From assembly GCF_000699445.3 (NCBI RefSeq), contig NC_067195.1, positions 19,911,287 to 19,975,286 of the forward strand: DNA of 64,000 nt, written 5' to 3'. Shown piece by piece: positions 50,328 to 62,300 of this stretch; within the stretch, counting starts at the first letter, position 1, and each line of letters starts with the position of its first letter. This DNA comes from Schistosoma haematobium. Its lineage: Eukaryota; Platyhelminthes; Trematoda; Strigeidida; Schistosomatidae. The translations under genes and the position numbers were made by a program. Below the pieces are notes generated by a model that was not told the DNA's origin, did no database searches, and saw only the letters and a list, made by a program, of their open reading frames with translations.

Positions 50328-50660
50328 CTTTTCCGCAGGTGATCGACAATCTAATTTTGAACTATATACTGGATATGATTGTTGTTCATCTATAATTGAT
50401 CTTTTCAAATTTTCATCTAAATTATAAATTTTCTTTTTAGAAAAATCTTTTATTCCAGTTTTCTTTTTAAAATTATTTGTAGTTTTATAAAATTCTGTTT
50501 TAAATATTTTAGGTTGACAAAAATGTTCATTTAATTGATAATGTAATGAGTTCAATAATGAAGATTCAGAAAATTTTATTGTTTTTTGTAAATCACTTAT
50601 GATTTGGCTAGCATTTTGAAGTTCATTAATAACTTGCTTGTCGAATTCATGTAAACAAGT
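50328..50660 (-). CDS. Second coding exon of the 622-aa protein gene (residues 279-389)
   Basis: The frame is open from an acceptor ending TTTTAG (at 50661-50662) to a donor GTTAGT (50322-50327). It is exactly 111 codons, phase 0 at both ends, so it joins exons 1 and 3 without a shift. It starts TCLHEFDKQVINELQNASQ, which continues the helix at the end of exon 1. The first 45 or so residues have heptad-like spacing of Leu/Ile/Val, suggesting a short coiled coil across the exon 1/2 junction (about 266-320). The remainder is Lys-rich and probably disordered. The exon contains no transposon similarity, although both flanking introns are full of it. No known domain was recognised. A shorter version starting at an internal TTG/ATG is unlikely, because the open frame runs cleanly from the acceptor. 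Confidence 0.78.
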
Positions 50661-50882
50661 CTAAAATTGAATTTAATAAAAAAAAATAATAAGAATTTAC
50701 AATTATGAAAATCTATAAATTGAATTGAAAACAAACACAATATATCTAATTACTTATATGTTGTAAGTTATATAACTTCAGATCTAATATAAAGAGAATG
50801 AAGGATACCTTTAATGTAATAGTGGATCTAATGTGATTAAACAGATTGATGAATAATACACAACAATATTTAAATGATTGAG

Positions 50883-51240
50883 ATCATGAACCGATAGATG
50901 TTAGACCACCATTGAAAACCTGGAAACACGGGACGGCCGTTTCGTCCTATTTTGGGACTTCTCAGCAGTGCTCATCCTTGATCCCGCCTCGCGGGATTCG
51001 AACGCAGGGCCTTCGGTCTCACGCGCGAACGCTTAACCTACTGGACCACTGAGCCGGCATCCAATGGTGATAGTGTCTAACATCAACCAATCCATCAAGT
51101 TGCGCGACCATCTTCCATTGTACTGAGGTAGATACCTGTCTCTATCCGACATGAATTAGCTCCACTGGTCACGGCTTCTCACTACAACTCTGAGAATTCC
51201 CTCACGAAGCTAGTCACTAGTGAGCACATGTTAATTACTA
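50883..51240 (-). mobile_element. Family-A HHR-SINE, near full length
   Basis: On the minus strand it includes the leader (GAGAAGCCGTGACCAGTGGA), the A box (GCCGGCTCAGTGGTCCAGTA), the B box (CTGCGTTCGAATCCCG), a hammerhead (CTGAGAA: the conserved G8 is lost) and the tail. It lies in the intron between exons 1 and 2. Next to it at 51234-51319 is an inverted pair of unit ends. Confidence 0.8.
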
Positions 51241-51319
51241 GTATAGGGGTTGTGGAGATTATTAAGTTCATGATCTCAATCAAAAACTCAATAATCTCCA
51301 CAACCCCCATACTAGTAAT
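51234..51319. repeat. Inverted pair of family-A unit ends
   Basis: The left arm (51234-51268, with ACTAGTATAGGGGTTGTGGA) and right arm (51285-51319, with CTCCACAACCCCCATACTAG) are 35-base inverted copies of the family-A 3' terminus, separated by 16 bases. Confidence 0.8.
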
Positions 51320-51554
51320 ATTTAAGTGATTACATCTCTAGACAAACATGAAGTGACAAGGTGGAAGCTTGAAGCAGATCTTGTACGTCTCAAGAAAAGA
51401 TATTAGTCATCAATTTTATATCAATTCAAGACAGTAACGTGCTCATTTTTTTGTATGGTCACTAGTGACTTCAGTTTATCAATATTTTAAAAAATAAACT
51501 TCTTATTCTCCCTTTTTTTAAACTGATTAAATACGTACTTAAATAAATTAATGT

Positions 51555-51780
51555 CATGACAATTGTTTAAACGACTTTAGTGAGCATAGGACTCCTCAGA
51601 AGTGTTCACCAAATAATTCTAACATAGTTCGAAACCATAACTTGAAGGTAGTTAATGTTGCACCACTCAGTTGTCTTGCAAAGGATTACAAATCAAACCT
51701 CAGTCCATTCGGGATTATTCATTATCATCAGTAGTAATTATTTGACTCCACTGATCACTATCACTAAGTAAAAAGTTGGG
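51555..51780 (-). mobile_element. Family-A SINE, old copy
   Basis: Faint minus-strand similarity: TGATCAGTGGAGTCAAATAA (leader), GGTTTGATTTGTAATCC, then GGTGAACACTTCTGAGGAGT, which keeps CTGAGGAG of the hammerhead core. The rest is lost. Confidence 0.45.
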
Positions 51781-54700
51781 AATATATCTAAAAGTTATTG
51801 ACTAGTAAATGCTGTGCCATTGTTAGAATGTAACGTTTGTAAAGACTGTTCAGTATTCACAGCAAAGAACGATCTTAGCTACCTAAGAACTGTAAACTAT
51901 AAAGCACTAGATAGCTATTTCCCAATGGTTAGATAACTATAGAATTACTCCGTGTTATAAACTACGTTCACGATAAACAATCTTTCTAAAACTACCATCC
52001 TACAAAATACTTCACTATTTAAAGGAAGTAAATATTACGTTTCTTAAATTACCACGATATATTGCAATGTGTACATTTTTGACCAAAAAACTGCTATTCA
52101 TCATAAATTTTCCTGACTAAATAACCGACTAACTTTATCACTTTATCGATTACCAATTAGTGAACAGTGACTAATTCATACGTTTTGTATTCATTTACTA
52201 ACTTTTGAATGCCTATAATTCAAGGGTGGATTCGCTTCAGAATATATTCTATTAGCTATTAGGTGTTAAATTAATATTTACATTATCAGTACTTCGATAA
52301 AAATCAAAGGTCACATTATTCATTTGATAAATAAACATATTTGACCAACATATAGATTGGTACATAAAATTAGAAACAACATGTGATTTATAGTTTTTCT
52401 ATCTTTGCTAGGTGTTCTTAAACGGTTGGTACTGCTGTATTAGCTAGAAATGAAGAACATAGCTTCTGATCACCCCAGAATACTATTTAAATGAAAGTAT
52501 ACTTCTCAGAATTATTCACTTCAGTCATTGTACAGAGCTCACTATTAGATTTATTTGTAAACATTCTCAAATAAATTCTGATGATCATAAATTTTTTACA
52601 TTTTGAGCTATAGATTTGTACTTAACAGTATATTTTCCACGTAAACATTAGTTCAAGCAAAGATAGAAACTGCCATATATGATGTTCAGTACATACGTAT
52701 CAAATTACACGTACTTTAAAAAAGCGTAAGTTAGGGGGATTGTTAATTCCGCATCTACACCTCTATTCGAAAGAACCTATGTCTCACATGTTTCACATAG
52801 TAAAATTTCAGGTTTCTTGTTGAATTCCATTAGTAGCGAAACACAGATACCTTAATCACAGTCGTACTAAAGAGGAACATATCAAAGTAAATTAGCGTCT
52901 TAAGAGATTATGAAAAGCCTATTATATTTATGTATACTTTAAGCATACCAGTATTAAACGATGAATTATTGAAAAAAATCAAGTATATATTTGAAGGAAT
53001 GAAATAAATGGACTTAGAAGATGAACACGTAGTAATCTATTGACGTGTTTTATGTAAAGTTTTATAAACTTCGATATGATATTTAAAGTTGTTAATTGAC
53101 ATTTGTTAGGAAAACCAAACGGCACTAAACAGCTGGAATGAGACTCTGTAGTATTATAGAAATACAAGTTCACACTAGTTTGGGACCAGGATCTAAAAGT
53201 TTGGTGACAGGAATGATACTTACAAACTAATGAACTGGAATTCAGTATTTCATTGGATAAAAATAATAATGATATGTGCATTAACAACTGATCTGGAACG
53301 AATTAAGTTTAGTTACAGAAAACCATTACTGAGATAGATAATCAAATCAAATAGTAACTTATAGGGGATTGTTCATAATCCAAAAAAGACTAGACCAGAA
53401 ATATTGAACAGTTAAACTTCATTACACCTGTTTAAAATCATCCTGGAATCTGTTCATCTTTTGATAATGAATAGGAAATAATAAAAGTTTTAAACTGTAT
53501 AAACTGTATGCTCCTGGTTCTCTATATAATGTCAGTTTGTGATGAGAACCATTAGTTATTCAAGAGAGTTATATGTTGAGTCAGTTCTCTTAACATTTGA
53601 TGTGTTAGATACAATTCCTATGAATTATTACGATTTCTAAACTGGATGAACTAAACTGCCTTACTTGGATCATTAATTATTTCCAACTCACCTGATTTAT
53701 CATACATTAGTCATTCAGGAAACAGTTTTTAAAGTTGATTTCCTTTTTAATAACAGCATTTATGGTAAGCATTAGTTTTCAATGAACACTTCCCTTATAT
53801 TTACAGAATTTATAATATAAACAGTAGATGAAATGATTAATCAGTAATGAAATATAACTAGAGTGATTTTTAGGTAACTAGAAAAAACTTATTTCAACCC
53901 ATTGCAATGTGAATTTTCCATCTACAAAACATCTTAAGACTATCGATAGCTTCCATGAATTGACTGCAATATGGAGTCTAGTACAAGCACTCGTATATGG
54001 TAACTGAGTTTAAATATGTCCCCCTTCCTGCAATACATATATGTATATACATCAGAGCGGCAGGTTAAAGAAATAAAGAAAATAAATGAATTAAACTCTT
54101 ATATTTAAGTGCAGATTTCCTTAGAATAATTCAAAAACAAATTTGATCGTTTCATCATGATCTCTATCACTTTTTATCTGCTTATATGTTGGTACCATGT
54201 AGAGGATTGTGTTAAACAACATTAAGCAAAGAAACATTGAACAATTAGCAGTTTTCTTCAGTGAAGATAGAGATTATGTTTTGTGTTTTTATCTTTTAAG
54301 TATATTGTCATGCTTATTGACATTGTTGTTTGTATGGTTTGATAATTTCTGTTTCTTTTTTTTAATACTAGCTAGTCTAATGAATATTCAAAGATTTATG
54401 ATACAACAGTTTGACTTTTTCTTTTACCCTGAACAAAGCATTATAAACTGAGAATTGGATAACATGAATTAAAAATAAGTTAAAGTAATTTTGCCCAAAA
54501 AGTCTGTTTTGTTTACTAATATTTCCATTCTATACTATTGCTTCATCATAAGAAAAAGTCATTTACAAGAAGTATCATTCGTCTGATTTATTCAACAGTA
54601 AAAGTTTAAATAAGAAAACTTCATTTCTATTATTCTATGTCGGTTTCATTTTGAATAAATCTGTTTTTGCATTTTCTCCCACCTTAAATCACAAGAATCT

Positions 54701-55084
54701 AGTTGATGAAATTCAATGAAATCCAAATCTCATCTGCTTCTTATTATCAGTAACTGTAAACTAGTTCACATTTTTTTTTTTAAAGTTTTTAATTTGATTT
54801 CAATGTCACATTTAGAAAGAAGGATAAGTAAATGGATTGGTGAATTCGTATTTATCGAAAAACTTAAATTAAAATTATCGGACTCGAAGTTTTAGTTCCA
54901 GTACATTTAATTCGATTTAGGACATTGTTCAATACTACTAAGTTTAACATACAAAAGCATATAAACATAAAGGATGAGGGGTAATATTCTGTTCAAGTTT
55001 CTAAAAGCTATGAGAAAATTCCTCTTAGTTTTAATGAGATTTGACTAGCAAAGGCCAAGAATAAATAGAGAACGATATCACTGA

Positions 55085-55250
55085 TGAAACGGTAATGGTT
55101 CATCAATGTCATCAGATGACAATATCGGCTCAATAGTCTACTTTTAATGGCTTGAGGATCATGAATCTAGAGAGATTATGGTTTGGCACCAATGTTAAAG
55201 GCGCAACAACTTTCAGTGCTTCCTTGTTCTCAATGATCAAAGTTAGTGAG
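55085..55250 (+). mobile_element. Family-A SINE, very old copy
   Basis: Only ATCGGCTCAATAGTCTAC, CTTGAGGATCATGAATC and CAGTGCTTCCTTGTTCTC recall the family, in the right order. No ribozyme is left. Confidence 0.35.
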
Positions 55251-56414
55251 TGAGGCAAACTGTCTTGACAAATCTATCATTATGATCTTAGGGGTTGCAA
55301 GAGACAAAAAGCTATTAAGCTGTTTTCTTTAAAACCATTTATGAACCGCAGAAATAAGTTGGATTGCAAGCTATTAAGAATTTAAAACTTCTCAGTCTTT
55401 CTTCTAACTAACCTGGAGCTTCCCTACAATCCATAGTTGTAACAACTAACTAACTAGACCTCTGGTAATTGACTTCACTTCTAGAGGTATGTACAAAATA
55501 AGATAAGTAAGATACTAAAACGGTACTCATAAAGACTCATTCAGGTATTATTCCACTTTGTACATTTTCCAAACTATTGCCTCGAAAAAGGGGTTAATTT
55601 TATTATATACACAAATTTTTTCAACAATATGAACAGTTTCAATCCAAGACATTGTTGTGGTACAATCTACTTCGGAGTTTATTTTGAGCTTATTATCCTT
55701 CATTATTGCGAACAAATCTGAAATTAAAATAATCAGTCTGACAACTAAAACTATGTTCGTTGATATAAGTACTAACCTACATTTTTTAAGACTATGTAAA
55801 CATAAATTGGATAGGGAAGAACAAAATATTTACAGTATCAGAACTCTGAAATAAACTGATTCGAAAATATTACTGAAATATTTCCTCAGTCTTTATGATG
55901 ATACTGTAATGTAAATAAGCAGAGATCTAAAAAAAACAATGTAGCTTTTGTGAATCATTATTAGTGTTATTATTACAACTATACCAAATATTATACTTAA
56001 TCACAAACAGATTCACGTTTCACTATTGCCACCATACTTGCTATTTGTCAACATACACCGGTAACGAGAAGCAATTAGATTACATTAGTCAGTGACAAAC
56101 ATATTTAGGAAAAAGGTGGACTTGCCAAAAAAAATACAAAACCATTTTCAATGATTCATCACATAAAATGGGTTATTTATTAGAAAACAAAAAAACATTT
56201 ACGTATTTATCGGTTGCTTTTTTCCATTGAATTTACTAGACCGTTTGCAAAAAATTCCAATTTTGTTGATCAACCTTCTACATACTAATTTTTATTAACG
56301 TTATTTTTCAAATTAGTGAATGAATATACTTTTAAAGGAAGAAGGGTATGAAGAAAGAGAAAAAGAGGGGAAAAAATAAAATAAAAATGAGAATAAAAAG
56401 TTACAAATGAAAAA

Positions 56415-56640
56415 TATATAAGACATCGGGACCATGGTAGAAGAAGAGTTTGTACCAGTCGCTTTTGCACACATAATCCTGGTCTTCCCAGATGTATGGT
56501 TAATGCCTCGAAAATGCAAAAATGATGCAGTCTAATTGTTCTTGGGAGACTTCTACTTACCTTATAGATGACTTTGAACGCAAGCTCTGTCTTGATTGAG
56601 TAACCTAGAAATCTAAACACACTTGCTTTGTCCAAGTCAG
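56415..56640 (-). pseudogene. Penelope-like element C-terminal fragment
   Basis: The minus-strand frame reads SIKTELAFKVIYKVSRSLP, then IRLHHFCIFEALTIHLGRPG and VQKRLVQTLLLPWS. This aligns with the end of the remnant at 16555-17722 (AFEIFYGI... to LNLPWS) and with the C-terminal end of PLE proteins. It is a short open stretch without the GIY-YIG catalytic part, so it is a dead fragment, located in the intron between exons 1 and 2. Confidence 0.6.
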
Positions 56641-56869
56641 TGAGTCCTCCGTAGTACGTAGTAACAACTCCGCTAAGAATTAAATCATGATCCTTCAATT
56701 GGCCGAAAAGAAATCTAGAGGTGTGGATTTTAAACTTTATTTAAGTGAACAATAATTATCAAATTCCATCAGTCTAACCGATATCTCACATCCATCATGG
56801 TTTATCTTCACTGACCACAAAATTTCACCAAAAGTTTGGAAATCCATCTCCAAGTTACTTTTTATTGGT

Positions 56870-57010
56870 CTAAAGGCAAGACGCTCATCTCACAAACTAA
56901 ATATCGTAGATTCAATTCCTGGTCATATTTTGGAACCCTACTGTCTTCTTTTCCTCAACAAAGACTTAAACGTTTGGTCCATCTAATGAATGATATCTTC
57001 ATTCGATGAA
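56870..57010 (+). mobile_element. tRNA-like SINE relic
   Basis: GGTCTAAAGGCAAGACGCTC followed by GTAGATTCAATTCCTGGTCA looks like decayed A and B boxes at tRNA-like spacing. No tRNA cloverleaf could be drawn. Confidence 0.35.
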
Positions 57011-57574
57011 GACTGACTCATTTTCTTAGCCTAGTGATGGCACAAAAATGAGTCTGTTAAACATCAGTGTACATCACTTAATATTTATCTACGATAGAGT
57101 GAAAGTGTAAACATCATCATTAACATTTTTCAGGATGAAATTTAAAACAGGAAGAAATGGATTCGTAATTCACAAGAAGCGAGAACACTGATCGAAATAA
57201 CTTCATATGATGATGCTATTTAAGAAATTATTTAACCATAATGTGTCTTAATAATGAATTTAACAGACAAACACCAATGTGTATAACTAGGATGAACTAT
57301 AATTTGTTCATGATAGTAAATTTATTAATAATTAAACAGAAAATATTTTTATTCATTTGAATAAATGGAGTTTTAATAAGTTATTATTGTCATATCAAAA
57401 TTAAAGAAATGATGAAGTTTCAAGCATATAATAGATTCAAAGACATCAGGAAGTTACAACTTATGTAGTGGATAAATATGCATCATTAAGATACACGAAC
57501 ATTTATTTTTCTCCCTTACCTCTATTCACACCCATTAGATATTTAGGTGGATTGACAAACATCTGGAATTATAA

Positions 57575-57700
57575 GGCCTGGTCTCAGTACAGTGTGGTCA
57601 AAGCACTACCCCTTTCAACCAATGGGTCATAGGTTCGAGATTAATCTGGCACTTTCGATCTGGGCATTTAGTTAGTTCCACAAGCTTTCATAAAACGTTT
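57575..57700 (+). mobile_element. tRNA-like SINE relic
   Basis: CTGGTCTCAGTACAGTGTGG and, further on, GGTCATAGGTTCGAGATTAA resemble A and B boxes. The trailing CTGGGCATTTAGTTAGTTCC recalls the segment before the Smα hammerhead. Confidence 0.4.
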
Positions 57701-58452
57701 TTACTTAGAATGCTGTACATCAACCCTCAGTAAATGAGTTACATTAAGCTTGTCGTCAGTGGTGTAATGGGAAATAATGCGAAATTCCCAACCAAAGAAG
57801 AACAAAGACGAACTAAAAATTATCCCATTTTGCATAACATCCTAAATCTACACTTGAGAAATGGTATTTATTCCAAATTTCTTAATTTTCATTACCAGAA
57901 TCCGAGACAAAACATGAATTGTCAGAGAAATTAGAACCTATAGCAACTAAAGACACATCACGTTCTAGTAATCAATCCATTTCCTACGTCCAATTTATCC
58001 ATTAAAAATGGTAACGATGTTCATCTTAAGAAGTGAACTTCAGTATAAGTTAGTGTTACTTATAAATAAAATGATCACTTTTTAAATAACACCAATGGAA
58101 TTGAATTATGTCACACAATATTGGGGATTAAATGAAGTTCCCAATACAAATAACTGGATTGTGATTCAATAGCATTTAAAAAAAGCGGTGAGACTAGAAT
58201 ATTCTAAACTCGATTTCTATTAGCGTAATGTATGCGAACTCAGATTTAACAACCGAAAACCACTCCTTAATTGTCAACGGTCAATCGCTTAATATGAATT
58301 CTTGATAAAAGTTAACTTCAGTCTGAATTGATCTTCACAAAACTCCCTCTCAATCTATAAGAAAAATAATTTAATAATTCCTAATGTCATGTTTAATTTT
58401 CTATATAGAGAAAAGGATAATAAAATGTCAACGCTCTCATAAAACTGCTTAC

Positions 58453-59286
58453 CAACTTTTTAGTTATTTGATGAAATAAACCATTGATAAGTTGACATTG
58501 ATGTTTTGTATTGTTTATTGTTTTTAGCATAGTTGAATTCACTGATTCTATAGGTGGGTTAGTTGTTGTGGTTGTTGTTGCTGTTGTCATTATTGAATTG
58601 TTTGATTTATTCCTTTGGCACAACTTTCTAGACTCGACTGATGAATCTCTGACAGGTGGATACATGCGAGGAAAATGATGATATTGTTTATGACCAAATT
58701 GTTCTTTACTAAAATTATTATTATTATTACTCAATAAGTGCTCATTTTGTGTTTTTGATTTCTTTGAATCGATTGTAGCTTGATAACTTGAAATAGATGA
58801 ATTAGAATCATCTATTGGTAGATTATGTGGGATAGTTGATGTTTTGTGATTTAATCGCTTCACATAATTAAATGCATCGATTTTCTCTAAGTCATCATTT
58901 TTTAAGTTATTGTCATTGTAATCTAAACCATTCTCCCTAAACTGTTTCAGTAACCAGTTCATAAGATTCTCTTCATCATTATAATCATCATCACTCTTAT
59001 CATCACTGCCGCTATTATTGTTAACTACCTTAACGTTATCTCTATCACTATTTCTTAATGGTTCATAATTTTTCCGAGCTAAGTGAATAAAATCACTATT
59101 ATTAATATTATCTTGATGAATATCAACTGTTACTTTTGTGCACAGTGAGGGCAGTAAATCCACATCAGAACAATAACTTTCACGATAACGTGATAATCTA
59201 CTCCGATCATTGGATGAAGTCCATTTTCCTGTTTTATTATCATTGTGCACATCATTTAAATCACCAATATTTAGTTCTTCAAGCAT
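58453..59286 (-). CDS. First coding exon of an unrecognised 622-aa protein gene (residues 1-278)
   Basis: I do not recognise this protein. The exon reads from ATG at 59286 to a donor GTAAGC just after the Leu codon at 58453, ending in phase 0; the open frame beyond that runs into the intron. An in-frame TAA lies nine bases before the ATG, so this start is well supported. The product is hydrophilic, with no signal peptide or membrane segment. It has an acidic Asp/Ser/Asn stretch (about 90-106), a likely amphipathic helix beginning NLMNWLLKQFRENGLD (107-122), an Asn run near 187-191 and a Thr run near 236-242. The last residues (LINGLFHQITKKL, 266-278) look helical and run on into exon 2. Low-complexity Asn and Thr runs are common in AT-rich fluke genes. 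A regulatory or cytoskeletal coiled-coil protein is possible, but that is only inference. Confidence 0.8.
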
Positions 59287-59345
59287 TTTATCTTAGTGGT
59301 GCTTTTTTCACTTTTGTAAGTTAATTATCTTTTCTATAAATAAAT
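59287..59345 (-). promoter_or_regulatory. 5' UTR and 3' splice acceptor before the first coding exon (cis- or trans-splice site)
   Basis: Upstream of the ATG on the minus strand is a long T-rich tract ending TTTATTTATTTATAG, with the AG at 59334-59335. This leaves a 47-base leader (59287-59333) carrying an in-frame TAA just before the ATG. It could be the acceptor of a 5' UTR intron or a spliced-leader trans-splice site; flatworms use both. The sequence alone cannot separate the two. No TATA or other promoter element was recognised between here and 64000. Confidence 0.6.
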
Positions 59346-62300
59346 AAAAATGAACAGAATGGTTAACAATTATAATTAGACACGCCAAACAGTATGAATG
59401 TGTTCATGCCCACAAGTAATTATGTACATCAAACATGTTTGAACATCACACTGTAAATTACAAGTGTTGATATGCCAGAGTATTTTGATCAAAATCAATT
59501 CTGAAATAGGTCATTTTCTGTTCAATTTAACATTGTTGTATCTTGAATAAACCAACATAATAATATTGAAAATTACTAGAGAAGATCAATATGTAGCCAG
59601 TAATGATTAAGAAATTCATGAAATGCTAAAAGGGATCAATAAGTAGAACATATAGTAAAGAAATAACTGTTTTTGTCAGGATAAACCGTTTGATTGAGGG
59701 CTGGGATAATGCCGAGGATGAAATGGCTTCTAAGAAGCTTGACTTCAGAAAATATTCGGAAATATTTTAAGCAATAAAAACATCGAAACGATAGATTTAC
59801 ATTTACTCACCTAGTGAGTATTTTCAAGGGAATAAGATTGATATGTTTTTAGTTTCGTAGAAGTAAGCTTGTATGATCGCGGTTTGTATAGTCATTGAAC
59901 AGAGTAGTACATCCAACTGACTAGTCAATATTGCAACAAAACAAATCTCGGAACACGTAACATCATAATATCAAGTTTAATGTGCAACTTGCTTACACAC
60001 AAAACGATTAAAATGAAATCATTCCCATATATGACCGAGCCTAAAACTTGAATTCTGGAAACGAAAAACACCGATTATGTATTTTGCAGTATTTTGTTGC
60101 ATAACATGGATGTAACATGTTATACTAATTAAGTCATTAAACGTCTTTTAGCATAAAGGTAATTTACTTATTTTTAACATTTTCAGCTTAACGCATATGT
60201 TCACCTGTTAATATGAATCACTTCATAAGAAGACAAAACGAGTAAATTTGTTAACAAAGTAATTAAGACTTATGTATTTGAATATCTTTTGGATGAATCA
60301 GTCATATATATCCTTATTAGAGGATCTTGTTAGAGCTGAAGGAATTGTTTTATTAAGTCTAGTTCGACTAACGTATCTGAAAGAATGTTCAAATGTAATA
60401 CGGTGAAATTTCAAGGACCGTCATGCAATATTAACGACTAGTATGGCAATAATATATTTAAAATTAATTAGAAGTAGGTTACGCCTGCTTGTACACAAGT
60501 TGTTCATTTTAGGACCTTTAATTGCCAGTTAAACGGGGTATAAGGTAACCGATGGGGAGTCATAGGAATTGGAAACCGCTATATATTATCTGTTAGGATA
60601 AGGCATAGTAACTTTGTTATTGAATTATGTCCTTATCAGTTTATCCACACATTTTAATCATTTTCAAAATAAAAATCTTTTTTTCGGTTATTTCTGATTT
60701 ACGCCATCATTTAATGAACATTTATTGATTACTATTAATTTAGTATGAGTGTTGGCTTGAGGAACCATTGTGAATTGGTAGAATCAGTTTGCAAATAACT
60801 AACCATATATCATAATTTATCATGTTTTACATAAGTGAACACGTGTAGAGTGTTGAGGACATCAACAAACATATGGTCGCATTTCTAATTAGCTTGACTA
60901 CCCAAATTCTTGACTAATACTAAATTCTGCCATAATATTACAAAGTTCGGATGATATCGAGTACAGGAAAGTGAGACTTAAATTTTGTCATATTGTACCC
61001 CATATCACTAGAAACTACGTAACTATGAATCGATATATCTGCCACAGTATCAAAATGATAACTTCAAAACTGAATTAGTTACCATGTGAACTAATTAACT
61101 AAAATAGTTAATTGATAAAATAAATAAATATTGCTATTCATTTGTAACAATACAAAATATGACTAATGTTTATTATAAAGTTCACAGAAATTAGTGTAAG
61201 ATCATATCATTCCTTATTTGTTCTAATAAGAATCTTATATTTATAAAGTGACTTTTCTAGATTTATTCAGTATTTTAGTAATATCATTAACAATCAAATA
61301 TCTTTTTTTTCTCTTTTTTTAAAGCAACTAATCAATAAATCTATGAATATTTATGAAACTTATCTGCTAATCATCTTCTCTCAGTACCCAAATTATTAAT
61401 TCACGTAATATATAACGTTTAGTGAATGAAATTAATTTAGCCTTACAGTTCAATCACCTGACTCAAATCAATTTTTGTTATTGTTAATAGAATATTGTGC
61501 AGTTATGAGCACATAACTACCTTAATTAATAGGGTTTGTTAGAAATAAAGCACATGACAACTAGCTAAATCATTTGCTTATAAAAGTATTGCTTGAAATG
61601 ATTTTATGATTTAGTCATTGTGAAGAGTGACAAAAATTAAAGAATGTTATATTGTATGATAATTTTTTTTTGAAATCATTTAATCTATATGAAACAGGAT
61701 GTTTAAGTTGAAATATTCTGGATATTTAATTAGTAGTATACGTAGTGAATTTGACAATTCCTTCAATGACAAACAATCCTCTACTATGAAACTCTGGTAC
61801 GTAAGATTATTTACAATTAATAGATGTACGTAATTAGTGTTGTAATAGAATTGTCATTATTGAAAGTGATTTGAAGAATTCAGTAGTTTATAAGTAGTAT
61901 AGTACACAAGTGAATGTGAAAGACTGTGCTTGAATTCATTTCGTCCAGAAAAGAAAAAGGAAAATAACCACAAAATAATTTGATGTTTTGATTAGAGTTT
62001 GATCATTTAAATGAGATCTCTTCTACTTATAATTATCATCGGGAAATTGTGTATTTATGTAATGCTTATTCTTTGGTTTGACAAACGAAAATTCAACAGA
62101 GAAATATACAAGAGAAGTAAATGAAAGTGACTGTGTTTTAAGGTTTCTAAATTATGGGAATTTGCTACAGATAAAGGTCATTTATAGTCTAAAAAAAGGT
62201 AAAAGAAGACATGCATTAGATCAAGATTTCTTACCGATATCTTCGAAATTTTTACTGCTTGGCATTTTTGACCCCGTTTCAAATATTTCAGAAATCCAAG

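Larger units (their letters stand above)
50661..58452 (-). other. Intron 1 of the 622-aa protein gene (7.8 kb)
   Basis: Bounded by donor GTAAGC and acceptor TTTTAG, phase 0. It contains family-A SINEs (50.9-51.8, 55.1 kb), a PLE fragment (56.4 kb) and tRNA-like relics (56.9, 57.6 kb). From 51.8 to 55.0 kb nothing was recognised. A hydrophobic ORF at 54209-54451 (plus) is AT-run driven and probably not a gene. Confidence 0.7.

Noticed and set aside
54209..54451. Hydrophobic plus-strand ORF that looks like a membrane protein
   Set aside because: It arises from T-rich sequence in an intron; no supporting start, splice or family motif.
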